From contig NZ_AP025497.1 of NCBI RefSeq assembly GCF_024347535.1, positions 2,542,001-2,606,000 of the forward strand: 64,000 bases of DNA, read 5' to 3'. Positions 12,183 through 22,128 of the stretch are shown piece after piece. The position numbers and the translations under genes were made by a program. The DNA comes from Vibrio kanaloae (GTDB lineage: Bacteria; Pseudomonadota; Gammaproteobacteria; Enterobacterales; Vibrionaceae). The notes beneath the pieces were generated by a model. That model worked only from the letters and a program-made list of their open reading frames with translations, ran no database searches and had not been told where the DNA came from. Position 1 is the stretch's first letter, and each line of letters opens with the position of its first letter.

Positions 12183-12461
12183 TATATCTAAATTTTGAGT
12201 AACGCTTTGATTTAGTTTCTTGCTGAACGTTATTTTTTCTTATTGACAGCTATGGGCTTATTGAAAAATAGTTTGTTTACTAAAAATTATTTCGTTTCCC
12301 GATAGACAAATAAGCAAATAGATAAACGGCTAACAGATCAATAAAAGAGAGTGGATTTATAAAAGATCACAGATAGGCATAAACGTTCGACGTGAAATAC
12401 TGACACTTCCTTGTGTCGACCTTATTCCTGATAAGAAATCACCTTCCTCACCAACAATAAG

Positions 12462-12755
12462 CTACTTGCAATATAGGCCATGCAGTAGGTTAATCATTGC
12501 TTTAATTTCTTCACTGCTCAATGTGTAATACACGGTTTGAGCTTCTTTGCGAGTTTCGACTAAACCATCTCTTCTCAACCAAGCAAGATGTTGAGATAAA
12601 GCCGATTGGCTCAGTTCCAACTTACCACACAACTCTCCAACCGACAGCTCAGTACCATGCAATAGGCACAAGATCTGTAAACGACGTTCGTTGGCCATGG
12701 CTTTGAGTAGAATCACAGCTTTTGCTGAGTTCTTCTCCATCTCTTTTAAGTTCAT
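12462..12755 (-). CDS. hlyU: ArcR/SmtB-family regulator HlyU
   Basis: HlyU is a winged-helix ArsR/SmtB-family dimer that activates haemolysin/cytotoxin genes in vibrios by antagonising H-NS; it is thought to be thiol- rather than metal-responsive. The 97-residue product shows the helix-turn-helix SQSALSQHLAWLRRDGLVETR and cysteines at 30, 43 and 96. I start at the ATG at 12755 because AGGGAG lies 7 nt upstream; the frame extends to 12773. The sequence agrees closely with V. cholerae HlyU as I recall it. It sits beside nhaR on the same strand, 100 bp downstream. Confidence 0.92.
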   Translation of the reverse strand: MNLKEMEKNSAKAVILLKAMANERRLQILCLLHGTELSVGELCGKLELSQSALSQHLAWLRRDGLVETRKEAQTVYYTLSSEEIKAMINLLHGLYCK

Positions 12756-12855
12756 AGTTTGGCTCCCTACCACCTCTACGCCAACTACGGGCTATCAGTA
12801 TTTCCGGTACATTGAGTGATCATAATAATCGATATCAATTCATTAACAAACTACC

Positions 12856-13746
12856 TCACTCGAACAATTTGCTAAAATCTGCGTCACATACGTTTTTTAC
12901 TGCTGGATGTTGGATCATCCTCTCAGCGAATATGACATAGTACTCCTCTTTTAACTCTTCAATGTCACCCAGCAACTGCAGCGATGTGTCTTGCTCAACC
13001 TCAGACATATAGAGTGTGGGAGCTAAGAAAATAGCATCATGGTGATAACGAGCAAAAGCTTTCATCAATGCTGCATCATCAAACTCCCCCAAGATATCAG
13101 GTTTAAGTCCTTGCCTATCGAACCATTGCAGCACTTTACGACCCATTGAGGTACGGCTACCTGGGATCAACAATTTTCTTTGCTCTAATACAGCGGGGAA
13201 ACTTACCTCTTTAACATTACCTGAACAGAAAAAACTCAGACTGCTTTCGCCCAACTTCTTGCTGAACAAGCCAGGGCTTTGGCTAGAGTCAACCGGACAA
13301 TCAGACAAGATCATATCCAGCTTATGCTGAGAGAGCTGTTCAAGCAGCATTTCGTGGGTAGATTCAAAGCAACGTAAGTGAATACTGTTGTCTGACGGAA
13401 TTGTCGACATCAATATCTTGCTGACTAATCTTTTAGATAGCGCATCCGCGACACCTACATCAAACAAAATATTTGAGTGCTGGCTGTAATTCACAATATC
13501 GAGCATTTCATAACTCAGACCAAACATACGATCGGCATATTTAAAGACCAGTTGACCAAGCTCAGTAGGCTCAACGCTGCGCCCATTACGCTTAGTCAGC
13601 TTGCCATCCATACGTTCTTCTAACGCTTTAATTTGACCAGTTACTGTTTGTGGCGTTAAAAATAGAGCTTCCGCCGCTTTAGTAACAGAGCCTTGCTTGC
13701 AGACCATCCAGAAATAGTAGACATGGTTATAGTTGAGGTGCGACAT
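12856..13746 (-). CDS. nhaR: LysR-family Na+/H+ antiporter regulator NhaR
   Basis: NhaR activates Na+/H+ antiporter and other stress genes in response to sodium. The 296-residue protein has an N-terminal LysR helix-turn-helix ([20 protein letters not shown], residues 19-38) and an effector-binding domain from about 90. The N-terminal [14 protein letters not shown] is typical of NhaR. Its place near rpsT is shared with E. coli. There is no nhaA beside it here; the divergent neighbour is the Na+-coupled transporter nptA, a possible target. The promoter side carries a 10-bp inverted repeat (13811-13854). Confidence 0.93.
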   Translation of the reverse strand: MSHLNYNHVYYFWMVCKQGSVTKAAEALFLTPQTVTGQIKALEERMDGKLTKRNGRSVEPTELGQLVFKYADRMFGLSYEMLDIVNYSQHSNILFDVGVADALSKRLVSKILMSTIPSDNSIHLRCFESTHEMLLEQLSQHKLDMILSDCPVDSSQSPGLFSKKLGESSLSFFCSGNVKEVSFPAVLEQRKLLIPGSRTSMGRKVLQWFDRQGLKPDILGEFDDAALMKAFARYHHDAIFLAPTLYMSEVEQDTSLQLLGDIEELKEEYYVIFAERMIQHPAVKNVCDADFSKLFE

Positions 13747-13810
13747 AAATGTGCCGTAATAGAGAGTAGATACCTTGTTATATCAAATATCCCCTTCCCA
13801 CTCAACAAAC

Positions 13811-13854
13811 TCGGAAAAACCTAAAGAAACACCAGTAAATATTTGTTTTTCCGA
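13811..13854. repeat. 10-bp perfect inverted repeat upstream of nhaR
   Basis: TCGGAAAAAC (13811-13820) and GTTTTTCCGA (13845-13854) are exact complements with a 24-bp spacer, 65 bp upstream of nhaR in the nhaR-nptA intergenic region. It could be an operator or the stem of a leader RNA; no T run follows it. Confidence 0.6.
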
Positions 13855-13878
13855 AGAGTAAGATTGAACAATGTAATA

Positions 13879-13895
13879 TGAAAATGATTATTTTC
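13879..13895. promoter_or_regulatory. Fur-box-like palindrome in the nhaR-nptA gap
   Basis: GAAAATGATTATTTTC (13880-13895) is a palindrome with 6-bp arms. Read as a 7-1-7 Fur site, TGAAAATGATTATTT agrees at 11 of 14 positions with TGATAATNATTATCA. AT-rich chance matches are common, so this is only a candidate. The rest of the gap to nptA (13896-14133) is very AT-rich, with no gene. Confidence 0.35.
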
Positions 13896-14133
13896 CATTT
13901 TCCTTACCAATCAAAAACCATATCCCCCATCATCACAAACTCAAAAAAAAACTAATAAACAAAGACTTAAATAAACGTTTTTTATAGGAAAAATATTTAA
14001 ATAGTAAATTGACGCAAAAAAGCCTCACCGAAATCAAAATGTAATATTACTGACATATTTAATCTCTAACATCTCGCTCAGATTAAACAAACAGACCACA
14101 CTCAGACTTAAACGGTCCAATGGAGAAAACATT

Positions 14134-15279
14134 ATGAACCAAGCTACTACTGCAGCAGCGCCTATTTCGAGTACCACTCGTTGGCTACGCTGGGCTAACT
14201 TGGCATTCATGCTTTACCTACTATTACTTTCAGTTTCAATGGTTGGTACAGGCTTCAAATGGGCAACAGGCGAGCAAGCAAAGGTTCTTTTTGAATTTGC
14301 TTCACACCCAGTTGCAGGCTTAATGATTGGTTTAGTGGCAACAGCACTTATTCAGTCATCAAGTACCGTTACTTCAATTATTGTTGGCCTTGTAGCAGGT
14401 GGTTTGCCTGTTGAGCTAGCCATCCCGATGATCATGGGTGCAAACATTGGTACTACGGTAACCAATACGCTAGTGAGCCTTGGTCATGTTCGTTGTAAAG
14501 ATGAGTTCAAAAGAGCATTCGCAAGCGCGACCATTCACGACTTCTTTAACCTATTAGCCGTTGCTATCTTCCTACCACTAGAGATGGCATTTGGTATTCT
14601 AGAGAAAATTTCTCACTGGTTAGTATCTCCAATGCTAGCAACAGGTGATATGAGCATGAAGGGTCTTAACTTCATAAAGCCAATCACTAAACCTGTAGTA
14701 AGCGCGATTAAAGAGCCACTATCAACATTTGGCGACACCATTGGCGGCATCATGCTTATCGTTCTTGGTATCGCGACTATCTTCGTAGCGATCACAGTAA
14801 TGGGTAAGCTAATGAAGAGCCTAATGGTTGGCCGAGCTCGTGAGATTCTAAAGAACGCAATCGGTCGTGGTCCACTTCACGGTATCGCTTCTGGCTCTAT
14901 CGTTACTATCCTTGTTCAGTCTTCTTCAACGACGACAAGCTTGATGGTTCCGCTCGTAGGCTCAGGTGTTCTTAAAGTGCGTGACGTTTACCCATTCACT
15001 CTGGGCGCAAATATCGGTACCTGTATTACCGCTCTACTTGCAGCAACAGCAGTATCTGGTGAGTTCGCTGTATTTGCACTGCAGATTGCTCTAGTACACT
15101 TGGTATTCAACATCATGGCAACGGTATTCATCTTCGGCATTCCGTTCCTACGTGAAATACCCGTTAAAGCAGCAGACATAATTTCAGACATGGCTGTGAA
15201 GAACAAAGCTGTAGTCGCGGGTTACCTTGTTGCAGTATTTCTTGTACTGCCTGGTACCGTGTTAGCTCTTACTGCTTAA
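14134..15279 (+). CDS. nptA: Na+-dependent phosphate transporter NptA
   Basis: NptA belongs to the Na/Pi cotransporter (SLC34-like) family and imports phosphate with Na+ across the inner membrane. The 381-residue protein has two inverted PNaS repeats, each with a QSSST motif (QSSSTVTS and QSSSTTTS) followed by GANIGT (GANIGTTVTNT and GANIGTCITAL), and about nine membrane segments. V. cholerae NptA has about the same length. GGAG lies 8 nt before the ATG. It is transcribed alone, from an AT-rich 387-bp region shared with nhaR, and ends at a good terminator. Confidence 0.93.
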   Translation: MNQATTAAAPISSTTRWLRWANLAFMLYLLLLSVSMVGTGFKWATGEQAKVLFEFASHPVAGLMIGLVATALIQSSSTVTSIIVGLVAGGLPVELAIPMIMGANIGTTVTNTLVSLGHVRCKDEFKRAFASATIHDFFNLLAVAIFLPLEMAFGILEKISHWLVSPMLATGDMSMKGLNFIKPITKPVVSAIKEPLSTFGDTIGGIMLIVLGIATIFVAITVMGKLMKSLMVGRAREILKNAIGRGPLHGIASGSIVTILVQSSSTTTSLMVPLVGSGVLKVRDVYPFTLGANIGTCITALLAATAVSGEFAVFALQIALVHLVFNIMATVFIFGIPFLREIPVKAADIISDMAVKNKAVVAGYLVAVFLVLPGTVLALTA

Positions 15280-15302
15280 ACACCATTCCATCGCTTACAG
15301 TA

Positions 15303-15331
15303 AACCCCGCCACCTACTAGGTTGCGGGGTT
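15303..15331 (+). terminator. nptA terminator
   Basis: AACCCCGC and GCGGGGTT enclose an inner ACCT/AGGT pairing and are followed by a T run, 24 bp after the nptA stop. Confidence 0.85.
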
Positions 15332-15445
15332 TTTCTTTTTAGAAGCCGGAGTAACGAAAGACATCTCTTTAGATAGGAAAAGCACCACTCCTACATGAAT
15401 AAACTATCCATATATCGTATATCGTTACCGAACCATAGATACAAA

Positions 15446-15469
15446 AAAGGCTGCACAGAGGCAGCCTTT
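15446..15469 (-). terminator. Terminator of the rppH-thyA operon
   Basis: AAAGGCTGC and GCAGCCTTT flank a 6-nt loop, with a T run on the minus strand, 22 bp after the thyA stop. Confidence 0.85.
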
Positions 15470-15491
15470 CAATCAAACAAAGCGGATGATA

Positions 15492-16343
15492 TTAAACCGA
15501 GAATGGGTACTTAATCGCTTCGTGGCATTCGTAACCTTCAACCCAGAAGTCATCCATCGTTACCCACGTTTCCAAATCTTCTAAAGACTTAATCTCAGGG
15601 TTGATATGGAATGTTGGGCCAGCTAACGGCTCACGCTTTAACTGGATATCACGCATTGGTGCGAGTTGATCTTCGTAAATATGAGCATTCACAAGCTTAT
15701 GGTAAGCCACGCCAGCTTTCTTACCCGTGATTTGCGCCATGATAGCTAGGAAGACATACACTTGAACCATGTTGAAGTTCAGGCCTAGCGGTACATCACA
15801 AGAGCGCTGAGTGCTGTTTAGGTACAGAGTATCACCAAGTAGAGAGAAGTGATGGCTGTACATACACGGACGCAAACAACCCATGTGGAACTCACCTGGG
15901 TTATAGAAGTTTAAGATCTCGCCACGGTCATCAATACCGTTTGTTAGATCATCAACAATCTTCTTCAGTTGGTCGATATGACCGCCGTCAGGTTTTGCCC
16001 ATGCACGTCCTTGAACGCCATAAACACGGCCCATGTCATCTTCCCCCTTGCGGTAAGGGTTATTCAGCCATGCTTCGTTCAGGTTCGAGTTTGCATCCCA
16101 GGTTTTAGTCCCTAGCTTGCGGAAGTCTTCAGCATTATCGTAACCACGGATATAGCCAAGCAGTTCAGCAACTGCCGCTTTCCAAAAGCTCTTACGCGTT
16201 GTTACCAGTGGGAATTGGTTATTACCAACATCATATTCAAGGTCAGCATTGATCACAGTTAGGCAGCGCTTGCCCGTGCGTTCATTTTCAATCCAAGTAC
16301 CGTCATCAACGATACGCTGACAGAGATCTAAATACTGTTTCAC
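15492..16343 (-). CDS. thyA: Thymidylate synthase
   Basis: ThyA methylates dUMP to dTMP with methylene-tetrahydrofolate. The 283-residue protein has the signature around the catalytic cysteine ([11 protein letters not shown]) and the dUMP-binding motif [12 protein letters not shown]. It is longer than the 264-aa E. coli enzyme and its catalytic loop differs from the usual LAPCHAFFQF, as I recall is usual for the Vibrio-type protein. It is the last gene of the rppH-ptsP-tauE-lgt-thyA operon, 9 bp after lgt, as lgt-thyA are in E. coli. Confidence 0.97.
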   Translation of the reverse strand: MKQYLDLCQRIVDDGTWIENERTGKRCLTVINADLEYDVGNNQFPLVTTRKSFWKAAVAELLGYIRGYDNAEDFRKLGTKTWDANSNLNEAWLNNPYRKGEDDMGRVYGVQGRAWAKPDGGHIDQLKKIVDDLTNGIDDRGEILNFYNPGEFHMGCLRPCMYSHHFSLLGDTLYLNSTQRSCDVPLGLNFNMVQVYVFLAIMAQITGKKAGVAYHKLVNAHIYEDQLAPMRDIQLKREPLAGPTFHINPEIKSLEDLETWVTMDDFWVEGYECHEAIKYPFSV

Positions 16344-16352
16344 ACCAATTCC

Positions 16353-17174
16353 TTACTTCGTTTGTTGTGGTAATTCATCTTTGTAGTGACCACGCTTGTA
16401 TGCCCACACCATCATCAGCACACCGATGACAACCATTGGCAGTGACAAAATTTGTCCCATAGAGATAAATCCACCGAACAAACCTAGGTGAGCATCAGGT
16501 TCACGTACGTATTCTACTAAGAAGCGGAATGTACCATATCCAGCTAGGAATAACCCTGATACCGACCCAAGAGGGCGCGGTTTTTTGATAAACCAGTTCA
16601 AGATGAAGAACAGCAAAATACCTTCAAGCGCCATCTCGTAAAGTTGAGATGGGTGACGAGGAAGTGGACCACCGTTAGGGAACACAATCGCCCATGGCAC
16701 ATCAGTCACACGGCCCCAAAGCTCGCTGTTCATGAAGTTGCCTAAACGACCCATACCTAAACCAAACGGAACCAATGGTGCAATCATGTCAGCTACACCA
16801 AAGAAGGTGCGACCGTTCTTTTTGGCATACCAAAACATGGCTGTGATAACACCAAGCAAACCACCGTGGAAAGACATACCACCGGTCCATACCTTGAATA
16901 AGTAAAGAGGGTCTGCAAGGAAAAGGTCAAAGTTATAGAAAAGTACGTAGCCAATACGACCACCAAGCACTACACCTAGAAATCCTGCAAACAGTAAATC
17001 TGATACTTGCTCTCGAGTCCATCCACTATCAGGTTGATCAGCTCGTCGATTTGCTAGCCAAAGAGCAAACATAAAACCGACTAGGTACATTAAGCCATAC
17101 CAGCGAACTGAAATTGGTCCTAGTTCAATAAGAACAGGATCGATATTTGGGAATTCGATAAAACCCTGAGACAT
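16353..17174 (-). CDS. lgt: Prolipoprotein diacylglyceryl transferase
   Basis: Lgt transfers diacylglycerol from phosphatidylglycerol to the lipobox cysteine of prolipoproteins in the inner membrane. The 273-residue protein has seven predicted membrane segments, the signature [16 protein letters not shown] with the essential Arg-Asn residues, and HPSQLYE. E. coli Lgt is 291 aa. It is cotranscribed with thyA and lies 57 bp after the TauE-like gene. Confidence 0.97.
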   Translation of the reverse strand: MSQGFIEFPNIDPVLIELGPISVRWYGLMYLVGFMFALWLANRRADQPDSGWTREQVSDLLFAGFLGVVLGGRIGYVLFYNFDLFLADPLYLFKVWTGGMSFHGGLLGVITAMFWYAKKNGRTFFGVADMIAPLVPFGLGMGRLGNFMNSELWGRVTDVPWAIVFPNGGPLPRHPSQLYEMALEGILLFFILNWFIKKPRPLGSVSGLFLAGYGTFRFLVEYVREPDAHLGLFGGFISMGQILSLPMVVIGVLMMVWAYKRGHYKDELPQQTK

Positions 17175-17231
17175 ATTTGGCTCTCTATCTAAATTGAATA
17201 ACGGTCAGCTCAGCAGCTAACAGAAAAGACA

Positions 17232-18023
17232 CTACAGCAGCATTGTGGCTGCTATAAACATTAAAAATACCGCAAAGAATTTCTTTAGCACAGGGGTTGG
17301 CAATTGAGTGGCCAGTTTCGCACCAACTCGCGTAGTCAGCACTGAAGTACAAGAAATTGCGACCAAAGCAGGCAGGTAAACATAGCCCAGACTAAACGCT
17401 GGAAGATCATCGACAGACGAGCCATGCCAAATAAACCCGAGCATTCCTGAGATAGCGATAACAAAGCCGCACACCGAAGATGACCCTACCGCCTTGCGCA
17501 TTTCTACACCATGATGGTTAAGAAAAGGCACAGATAAAGATCCACCACCAATGCCCGCTAAGCTTGAGACTAAGCCAATACCACCACCGCATAATATAGT
17601 TTTTGCAGAACCTGGCATCGCTTTCTGACTCGTAGAACGAATCGATAACAGCATTTGTAATGCTAATACCAATACAATCACACCAAAGACTTTCGGTAGG
17701 TATTGAGCTGGAATTACGTCGGCTACAAAAGAACCTAGAAAACCACCCACTACCACACCTGGCATCAACCATTTAACGACAAACATCTCTACATTACCCA
17801 ATTTTAAGTGGTTAATCGCAGACGATCCTGACGTAACAATAATGGTCGATAATGAGGTCGCCAATGCCATTTGCATTGCAAACTCTTGAGGGATACCCGC
17901 TTTAGGAAGCAAAAACAGTAAGGCAGGAACCACCAGCAAGCCACCGCCAATGCCTAGCAACCCCGCTAAAACACCAACAACAGCCCCAAGGCCTGCTAAC
18001 AAGCCTATTAGTTCATATGACAC
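17232..18023 (-). CDS. TauE/SafE-family sulfite/organosulfur exporter-like permease
   Basis: This 263-residue inner-membrane protein has about eight hydrophobic segments in two similar halves. Each half carries a glycine-rich motif (GLLGIGGGLLVVPALLF and SLAGIGGGSLSVPFLN), the hallmark of TauE/SafE (DUF81) permeases. Family members move sulfite, sulfoacetate or other small anions, but the substrate here is unknown. It lies 8 bp after ptsP and 57 bp before lgt, in the same operon, and the same neighbour set is usual in vibrios. Confidence 0.85.
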   Translation of the reverse strand: MSYELIGLLAGLGAVVGVLAGLLGIGGGLLVVPALLFLLPKAGIPQEFAMQMALATSLSTIIVTSGSSAINHLKLGNVEMFVVKWLMPGVVVGGFLGSFVADVIPAQYLPKVFGVIVLVLALQMLLSIRSTSQKAMPGSAKTILCGGGIGLVSSLAGIGGGSLSVPFLNHHGVEMRKAVGSSSVCGFVIAISGMLGFIWHGSSVDDLPAFSLGYVYLPALVAISCTSVLTTRVGAKLATQLPTPVLKKFFAVFLMFIAATMLL

Positions 18024-18031
18024 GTTAAATC

Positions 18032-20281
18032 CTATTTTTTACCTGCTCGAATGAAGCCTGTAAATTCACGCTCTTCGAAATAGTTGAGCATCATACTATA
18101 GATGTCACAACCATACGGTTTTGAAAGTGCCTTATTTGCCAGATCTTGCAGTTCACTAAGCTTAGATTGACGAATTAAATATTTAGTCCTTGCGACATTT
18201 GAGGTATTCATACTTAACGTCTCATATCCTAATCCAATCAAGAGCAAAGCGCCCATTGGATCACCCGCCAACTCTCCACATATACACACAGGCAATTGAT
18301 ATTGCTTACAAGTATCATGAATGTGTTTCAATGCCATGATCACTGCAGGGTGCATGGATTCATAGACATCAGAGACGCGGGAATTGTTCCGATCAACCGC
18401 CAATAAATATTGGGTTAAGTCATTGGTGCCCACCGAAACGAAATCAACTTTATCCGCAATAAGCGGAAGAAGGTAAAGCATTGATGGCACTTCAATCATG
18501 ATACCGATACGTGGCATCCGAACTCGACTGTCGAGCTCATGTACTTCATCGTAGGCTTGCTCGATGAGTTGAACAGTATCATCCAGTTCTTGAGTGCTAG
18601 AGATCATTGGCAACAAGATACTCAAATTCTGGCTATCACAACTCGCACGTAACATCGCACGCAACTGGATAATAAATATATCGGGGTGATCGAGCGTAAA
18701 GCGAATACCACGCCAGCCAAGAAATGGGTTATCTTCTTCTATTGGGAAGTAAGGTAATGCCTTATCGCCACCAATATCCAAAGTTCGCATCACAACTTGC
18801 TTTTCAGGGTAACTCGCGAGGACAGAGCGATACTGCTTGAACTGTTCGTCTTCTGACGGGAACCTTTGCTGAAGCAAGAAAGAAATTTCGGTTCGATACA
18901 GACCAACCCCATCAACACCTTGGTTGATAGCTATGTTGGTATCAGCACTTAATCCCGCATTAAGTAGGATTTCAATTTGCTTGTTATCTTGTGTCTTCGC
19001 AGGTAAATAGAGCTCTCGGCTAACCATAGAAGAGAGCTCACTCTCCTCTAAAATAAACCCTTGGTATTCAATCAGTAGACTCTGAGTCGGCTCAATAAAT
19101 ATCTCACCGCTGTACCCATCAACAATGGCTTGTTTGCCATTCACTTGAGCTAGGTTGAGATTAATGCCCATTACCGAAGGAATGCCAAGCGCACGAGATA
19201 AAATCGCCGCATGCGAGTTTGCCGCCCCTTCTAAAGAAATAACAGCCAACAGCTTCTCTTTCGGTATTGAAGCTAATACTGATGCCGTCAACTCACGCAC
19301 AACCAAAATAATCGGCTTATCGAACGTACGTAACTCTTGTTCTGAATTATGGAGAAAATAGAGTAACCTTTGACCAAGCTCACGAATATCTTGTGCCCTT
19401 TCTCGAAGGTAAACATCAGACATACGAGCAAAACGGTTAGAGTAACTCTCAACAACTTGTCTTAATGCCCAATCGGCCTTATCGCCTTTCTGAATTTGGT
19501 TTTTCAGATCCTTACGTAACATAGGATCATTCAGTAAGTGCGTAAACAGGTCAAAGATCGCCAGCGCATCTTTATTAATATCACTATCCAAGCGCTTGCG
19601 CATACGCTTAAAATCATTGAGGGCATTTTCAACCGCAACCGCCAACAACTCATGCTCCCTTTCGACATTAAGCGTCGACGCAGGGTAAACATCGGTTAAT
19701 TCAGGCTGCGTGTTATCCCACCACAAATCACCAATCGCCACACCCGATGACGCAGCGACACCTTTAGTCGCAGGCAACTTTTGCTGCTCTAATAACCAAT
19801 GACCTTGGGTTTGAGCATGCGCAACAATAACGGCAAGTTGTGCTGAGAGCGTGACAAGAAAAGACTCTTCCATTTCACTGAATAAACGGGGGGACTTCTG
19901 TTGAATAACCAAAACGCCAAGCACTTGCTTGCGATAGATGATGGGAGTGCCAAGAAAAGAGTGATAAACCTTCTCTCCCAGCTCTGGAAAAAACTTATAA
20001 TCGGGGTGAGCAGAGGCTTGTGCGAGGTTGATTGGCTCTGCACTTCTTTTGACAAGGCCAACCAGGCCTTCGTCAAAACCAATGTGAATACTATTGCCTT
20101 TGAAGATCAGGCCTTGAGTTGCCATCAACTCAAGGCGCTGCATATCATTATTTGCTAAATAAACGGTGCAGCATTCAGTCTGCATCGCACTGCATGTCTC
20201 TTTAACTAAAATATCCAGAGCCGTCGACACATCTTCAACTCTTGATACGTGTTCAACTATTTCCCTTAGTTGACTGAGCAT
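18032..20281 (-). CDS. ptsP: Enzyme I-Ntr (PEP-protein phosphotransferase PtsP)
   Basis: PtsP takes phosphate from PEP and passes it to NPr in the nitrogen PTS, a regulatory relay. The 749-residue protein has an N-terminal GAF domain (about 1-165) that can sense nitrogen status, the phospho-His domain with GGANSHAAILSRALGIP, and the C-terminal PEP-utilising TIM barrel (RTEISFLL, GIMIEVPS, VSVGTNDLTQY, CGELAGDP). E. coli PtsP is 748 aa. It starts two bases after rppH ends, as in E. coli, indicating translational coupling. Confidence 0.96.
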   Translation of the reverse strand: MLSQLREIVEHVSRVEDVSTALDILVKETCSAMQTECCTVYLANNDMQRLELMATQGLIFKGNSIHIGFDEGLVGLVKRSAEPINLAQASAHPDYKFFPELGEKVYHSFLGTPIIYRKQVLGVLVIQQKSPRLFSEMEESFLVTLSAQLAVIVAHAQTQGHWLLEQQKLPATKGVAASSGVAIGDLWWDNTQPELTDVYPASTLNVEREHELLAVAVENALNDFKRMRKRLDSDINKDALAIFDLFTHLLNDPMLRKDLKNQIQKGDKADWALRQVVESYSNRFARMSDVYLRERAQDIRELGQRLLYFLHNSEQELRTFDKPIILVVRELTASVLASIPKEKLLAVISLEGAANSHAAILSRALGIPSVMGINLNLAQVNGKQAIVDGYSGEIFIEPTQSLLIEYQGFILEESELSSMVSRELYLPAKTQDNKQIEILLNAGLSADTNIAINQGVDGVGLYRTEISFLLQQRFPSEDEQFKQYRSVLASYPEKQVVMRTLDIGGDKALPYFPIEEDNPFLGWRGIRFTLDHPDIFIIQLRAMLRASCDSQNLSILLPMISSTQELDDTVQLIEQAYDEVHELDSRVRMPRIGIMIEVPSMLYLLPLIADKVDFVSVGTNDLTQYLLAVDRNNSRVSDVYESMHPAVIMALKHIHDTCKQYQLPVCICGELAGDPMGALLLIGLGYETLSMNTSNVARTKYLIRQSKLSELQDLANKALSKPYGCDIYSMMLNYFEEREFTGFIRAGKK

Positions 20282-20283
20282 GC

Positions 20284-20802
20284 TTAACCTCTACGCAATT
20301 TGCGTTTTCCTTTTGTTTTTCGCTCTTTAAACGGCATTGCCAAAGATGCGAATTCTTTCATCGCTCGACGATAAACATCTCGCTTAAAAGAAACAACTTG
20401 TCGAACTGGGTACCAGTAACTCACCCAACGCCAACCATCAAACTCAGGTGTACTTCCACGCTGCATATTGATACACGATTCATCGCAATCTAAGCGTAAA
20501 AGGAACCACTTCTGTTTTTGTCCAATACAGACAGGTTTCGAATCCCACCGAACCAGTCGTTTGGGTAGCTTATAGCGTAACCAATGACGACTTGTCGCGA
20601 CGATTTTTACATCCTTTTTTGTAAGGCCAACCTCTTCATACAACTCGCGGTACATTGCCTGTTCCGGAGTTTCACCTTCATCTATTCCCCCTTGAGGAAA
20701 TTGCCATGAATGTTGTCCGTATCGTTTAGCCCAGAAGACCTGACCATGGTTGTTACAGATTACAATACCAACATTTAATCGGTAACCATCGCCATCTATC
20801 AC
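20284..20802 (-). CDS. rppH: RNA pyrophosphohydrolase
   Basis: RppH removes pyrophosphate from the 5' end of mRNAs, which opens them to RNase E. The Nudix box [20 protein letters not shown] plus VGL is complete. I choose the GTG at 20802 because the product then begins (M)[13 protein letters not shown] as in E. coli and GAGG lies 7 nt upstream; the open frame runs 21 codons further to 20865, into the DnaA-box region. The result is 172 aa (E. coli 176). It heads the rppH-ptsP-tauE-lgt-thyA operon. Confidence 0.95.
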   Translation of the reverse strand: MIDGDGYRLNVGIVICNNHGQVFWAKRYGQHSWQFPQGGIDEGETPEQAMYRELYEEVGLTKKDVKIVATSRHWLRYKLPKRLVRWDSKPVCIGQKQKWFLLRLDCDESCINMQRGSTPEFDGWRWVSYWYPVRQVVSFKRDVYRRAMKEFASLAMPFKERKTKGKRKLRRG

Positions 20803-21419
20803 TGGCCAACCTCTATCTAAATTTTTAATTACACTGATTTTTCCACATATCCCCAATTGGAGCAAACTTAGTGACGTGACAAGCGCTATATTTATGAATA
20901 TTAACTAAGAATATGGATAAGTTTTGCTCAAATCTTAGTTACCCACACAAGAGTGAGACATAGACCACATTTATTCACCTTTTCTGTGAATAACTATGTG
21001 AAGAATTACCAGAAATCGTTTTTTTTAATCCATAAACTCATCAGAACCATAAATAACAAAATCCAAAATTAAAAATAAAAACATTAAATATCAGTAACAT
21101 AAAGCATAATGCTGTGTATTTTAGAATTAAAAAACAGCAGAAGATCTTTCAAAAATTCAATATGGTTAAAGATCAATCACCCAGCAGTTTATCCACACTA
21201 GTAAGTGAAAGATTCATTTTAAACATCATTTAGCAAGCATTTTATCCCCCACTAAACCCTGTTTATTTATCCACTAAATTAATATTTCAATTAATTACGT
21301 TTATGTCCTGTGGATAACCATGAGTTTGATCTCTTTTATAACAAGGAGATCATTTATTAACCACTCGGCATTTAGTGATAACTTCTGATAAAATCGTTTT
21401 TTTGATCATACCTTTTATT
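20803..21419. other. DnaA-box cluster between rppH and mutH (DARS2-like)
   Basis: This 617-bp AT-rich gap holds four exact matches to TTWTNCACA: 20839-20847 (TTTTCCACA, +), 20985-20993 (TTATTCACA, -), 21189-21197 (TTATCCACA, +) and 21309-21317 (TTATCCACA, -). Near matches occur at 20912 (-), 20939 (+), 20971 (+) and 21267 (+). The 20971 and 20985 boxes face each other 5 bp apart. Five GATC sites lie between about 21143 and 21407. In E. coli the DnaA-reactivating sequence DARS2 lies beside mutH, so a DARS2 orthologue is the best inference. Confidence 0.6.
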
Positions 21420-22085
21420 ATGAAACCAGAACCACAAACACAACAAGAGTTATTAGACAGAGCGTATGCGATTGCCGGAATGACTTTTAAAGAGCTCGCG
21501 GATGAAGCCGAGATGGTGATGCCAAACGACCTTAAGCGTGATAAAGGCTGGGTTGGACAATTACTGGAATGGCACTTAGGCGCGCCAGCAGGCAGTAAGC
21601 CAGAACAAGATTTTGCTAAATTAGGTATCGAGCTTAAAAGCATTCCAATTGGCTATTCTGGAAAGCCACTCGAAACTACCTTTGTTTGTGTCGCCCCACT
21701 GATGGGGGTGCAGGGATTAACATGGGAAACCAGCCACGTCCGAAACAAACTATCTAAAGTATTGTGGATCCCTGTAGAAGGTGAAAGGGAAATTCCATTG
21801 GCAGAAAGGCATGTTGGCTCTCCCTTACTCTGGACACCAAACGAAGCTGAAGATGAGCTTCTAAAAAGGGACTGGGAAGAACTGATGGAATTGATCGTGT
21901 TAGGTAATGTTGGACAGATAACAGCAAGGCACGGTGAAGCATTGCATCTTCGACCAAAAGCCGCTAACAGTCGAGTGTTAACTGAAGCTTACGGTGCAAG
22001 TGGCAAACCCATCAAGACCAAACCACGTGGTTTCTACCTGCGAACTCAATTCACACATAAATTGCTGACAACACACTACGCATGA
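21420..22085 (+). CDS. mutH: DNA mismatch repair endonuclease MutH
   Basis: MutH nicks the unmethylated strand at hemimethylated GATC after activation by MutS and MutL. The 221-residue protein has the PD-(D/E)XK core: [19 protein letters not shown] (catalytic Asp, Glu-x-Lys) and the [12 protein letters not shown] motif with [11 protein letters not shown] start at the ATG at 21420 ([11 protein letters not shown]), in line with the family; the frame extends to 21375 without a ribosome site. No strong Shine-Dalgarno precedes 21420 either. It diverges from rppH across the DnaA-box region. Confidence 0.95.
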   Translation: MKPEPQTQQELLDRAYAIAGMTFKELADEAEMVMPNDLKRDKGWVGQLLEWHLGAPAGSKPEQDFAKLGIELKSIPIGYSGKPLETTFVCVAPLMGVQGLTWETSHVRNKLSKVLWIPVEGEREIPLAERHVGSPLLWTPNEAEDELLKRDWEELMELIVLGNVGQITARHGEALHLRPKAANSRVLTEAYGASGKPIKTKPRGFYLRTQFTHKLLTTHYA

Positions 22086-22128
22086 TCGTAATAACAAGCT
22101 CTGTTTATAAATACCTTATATACGCCCT

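Noticed and set aside
20803..20865. N-terminal extension of RppH
   Set aside because: The GTG at 20802 has a Shine-Dalgarno and matches the family start; the extension overlaps a DnaA box.
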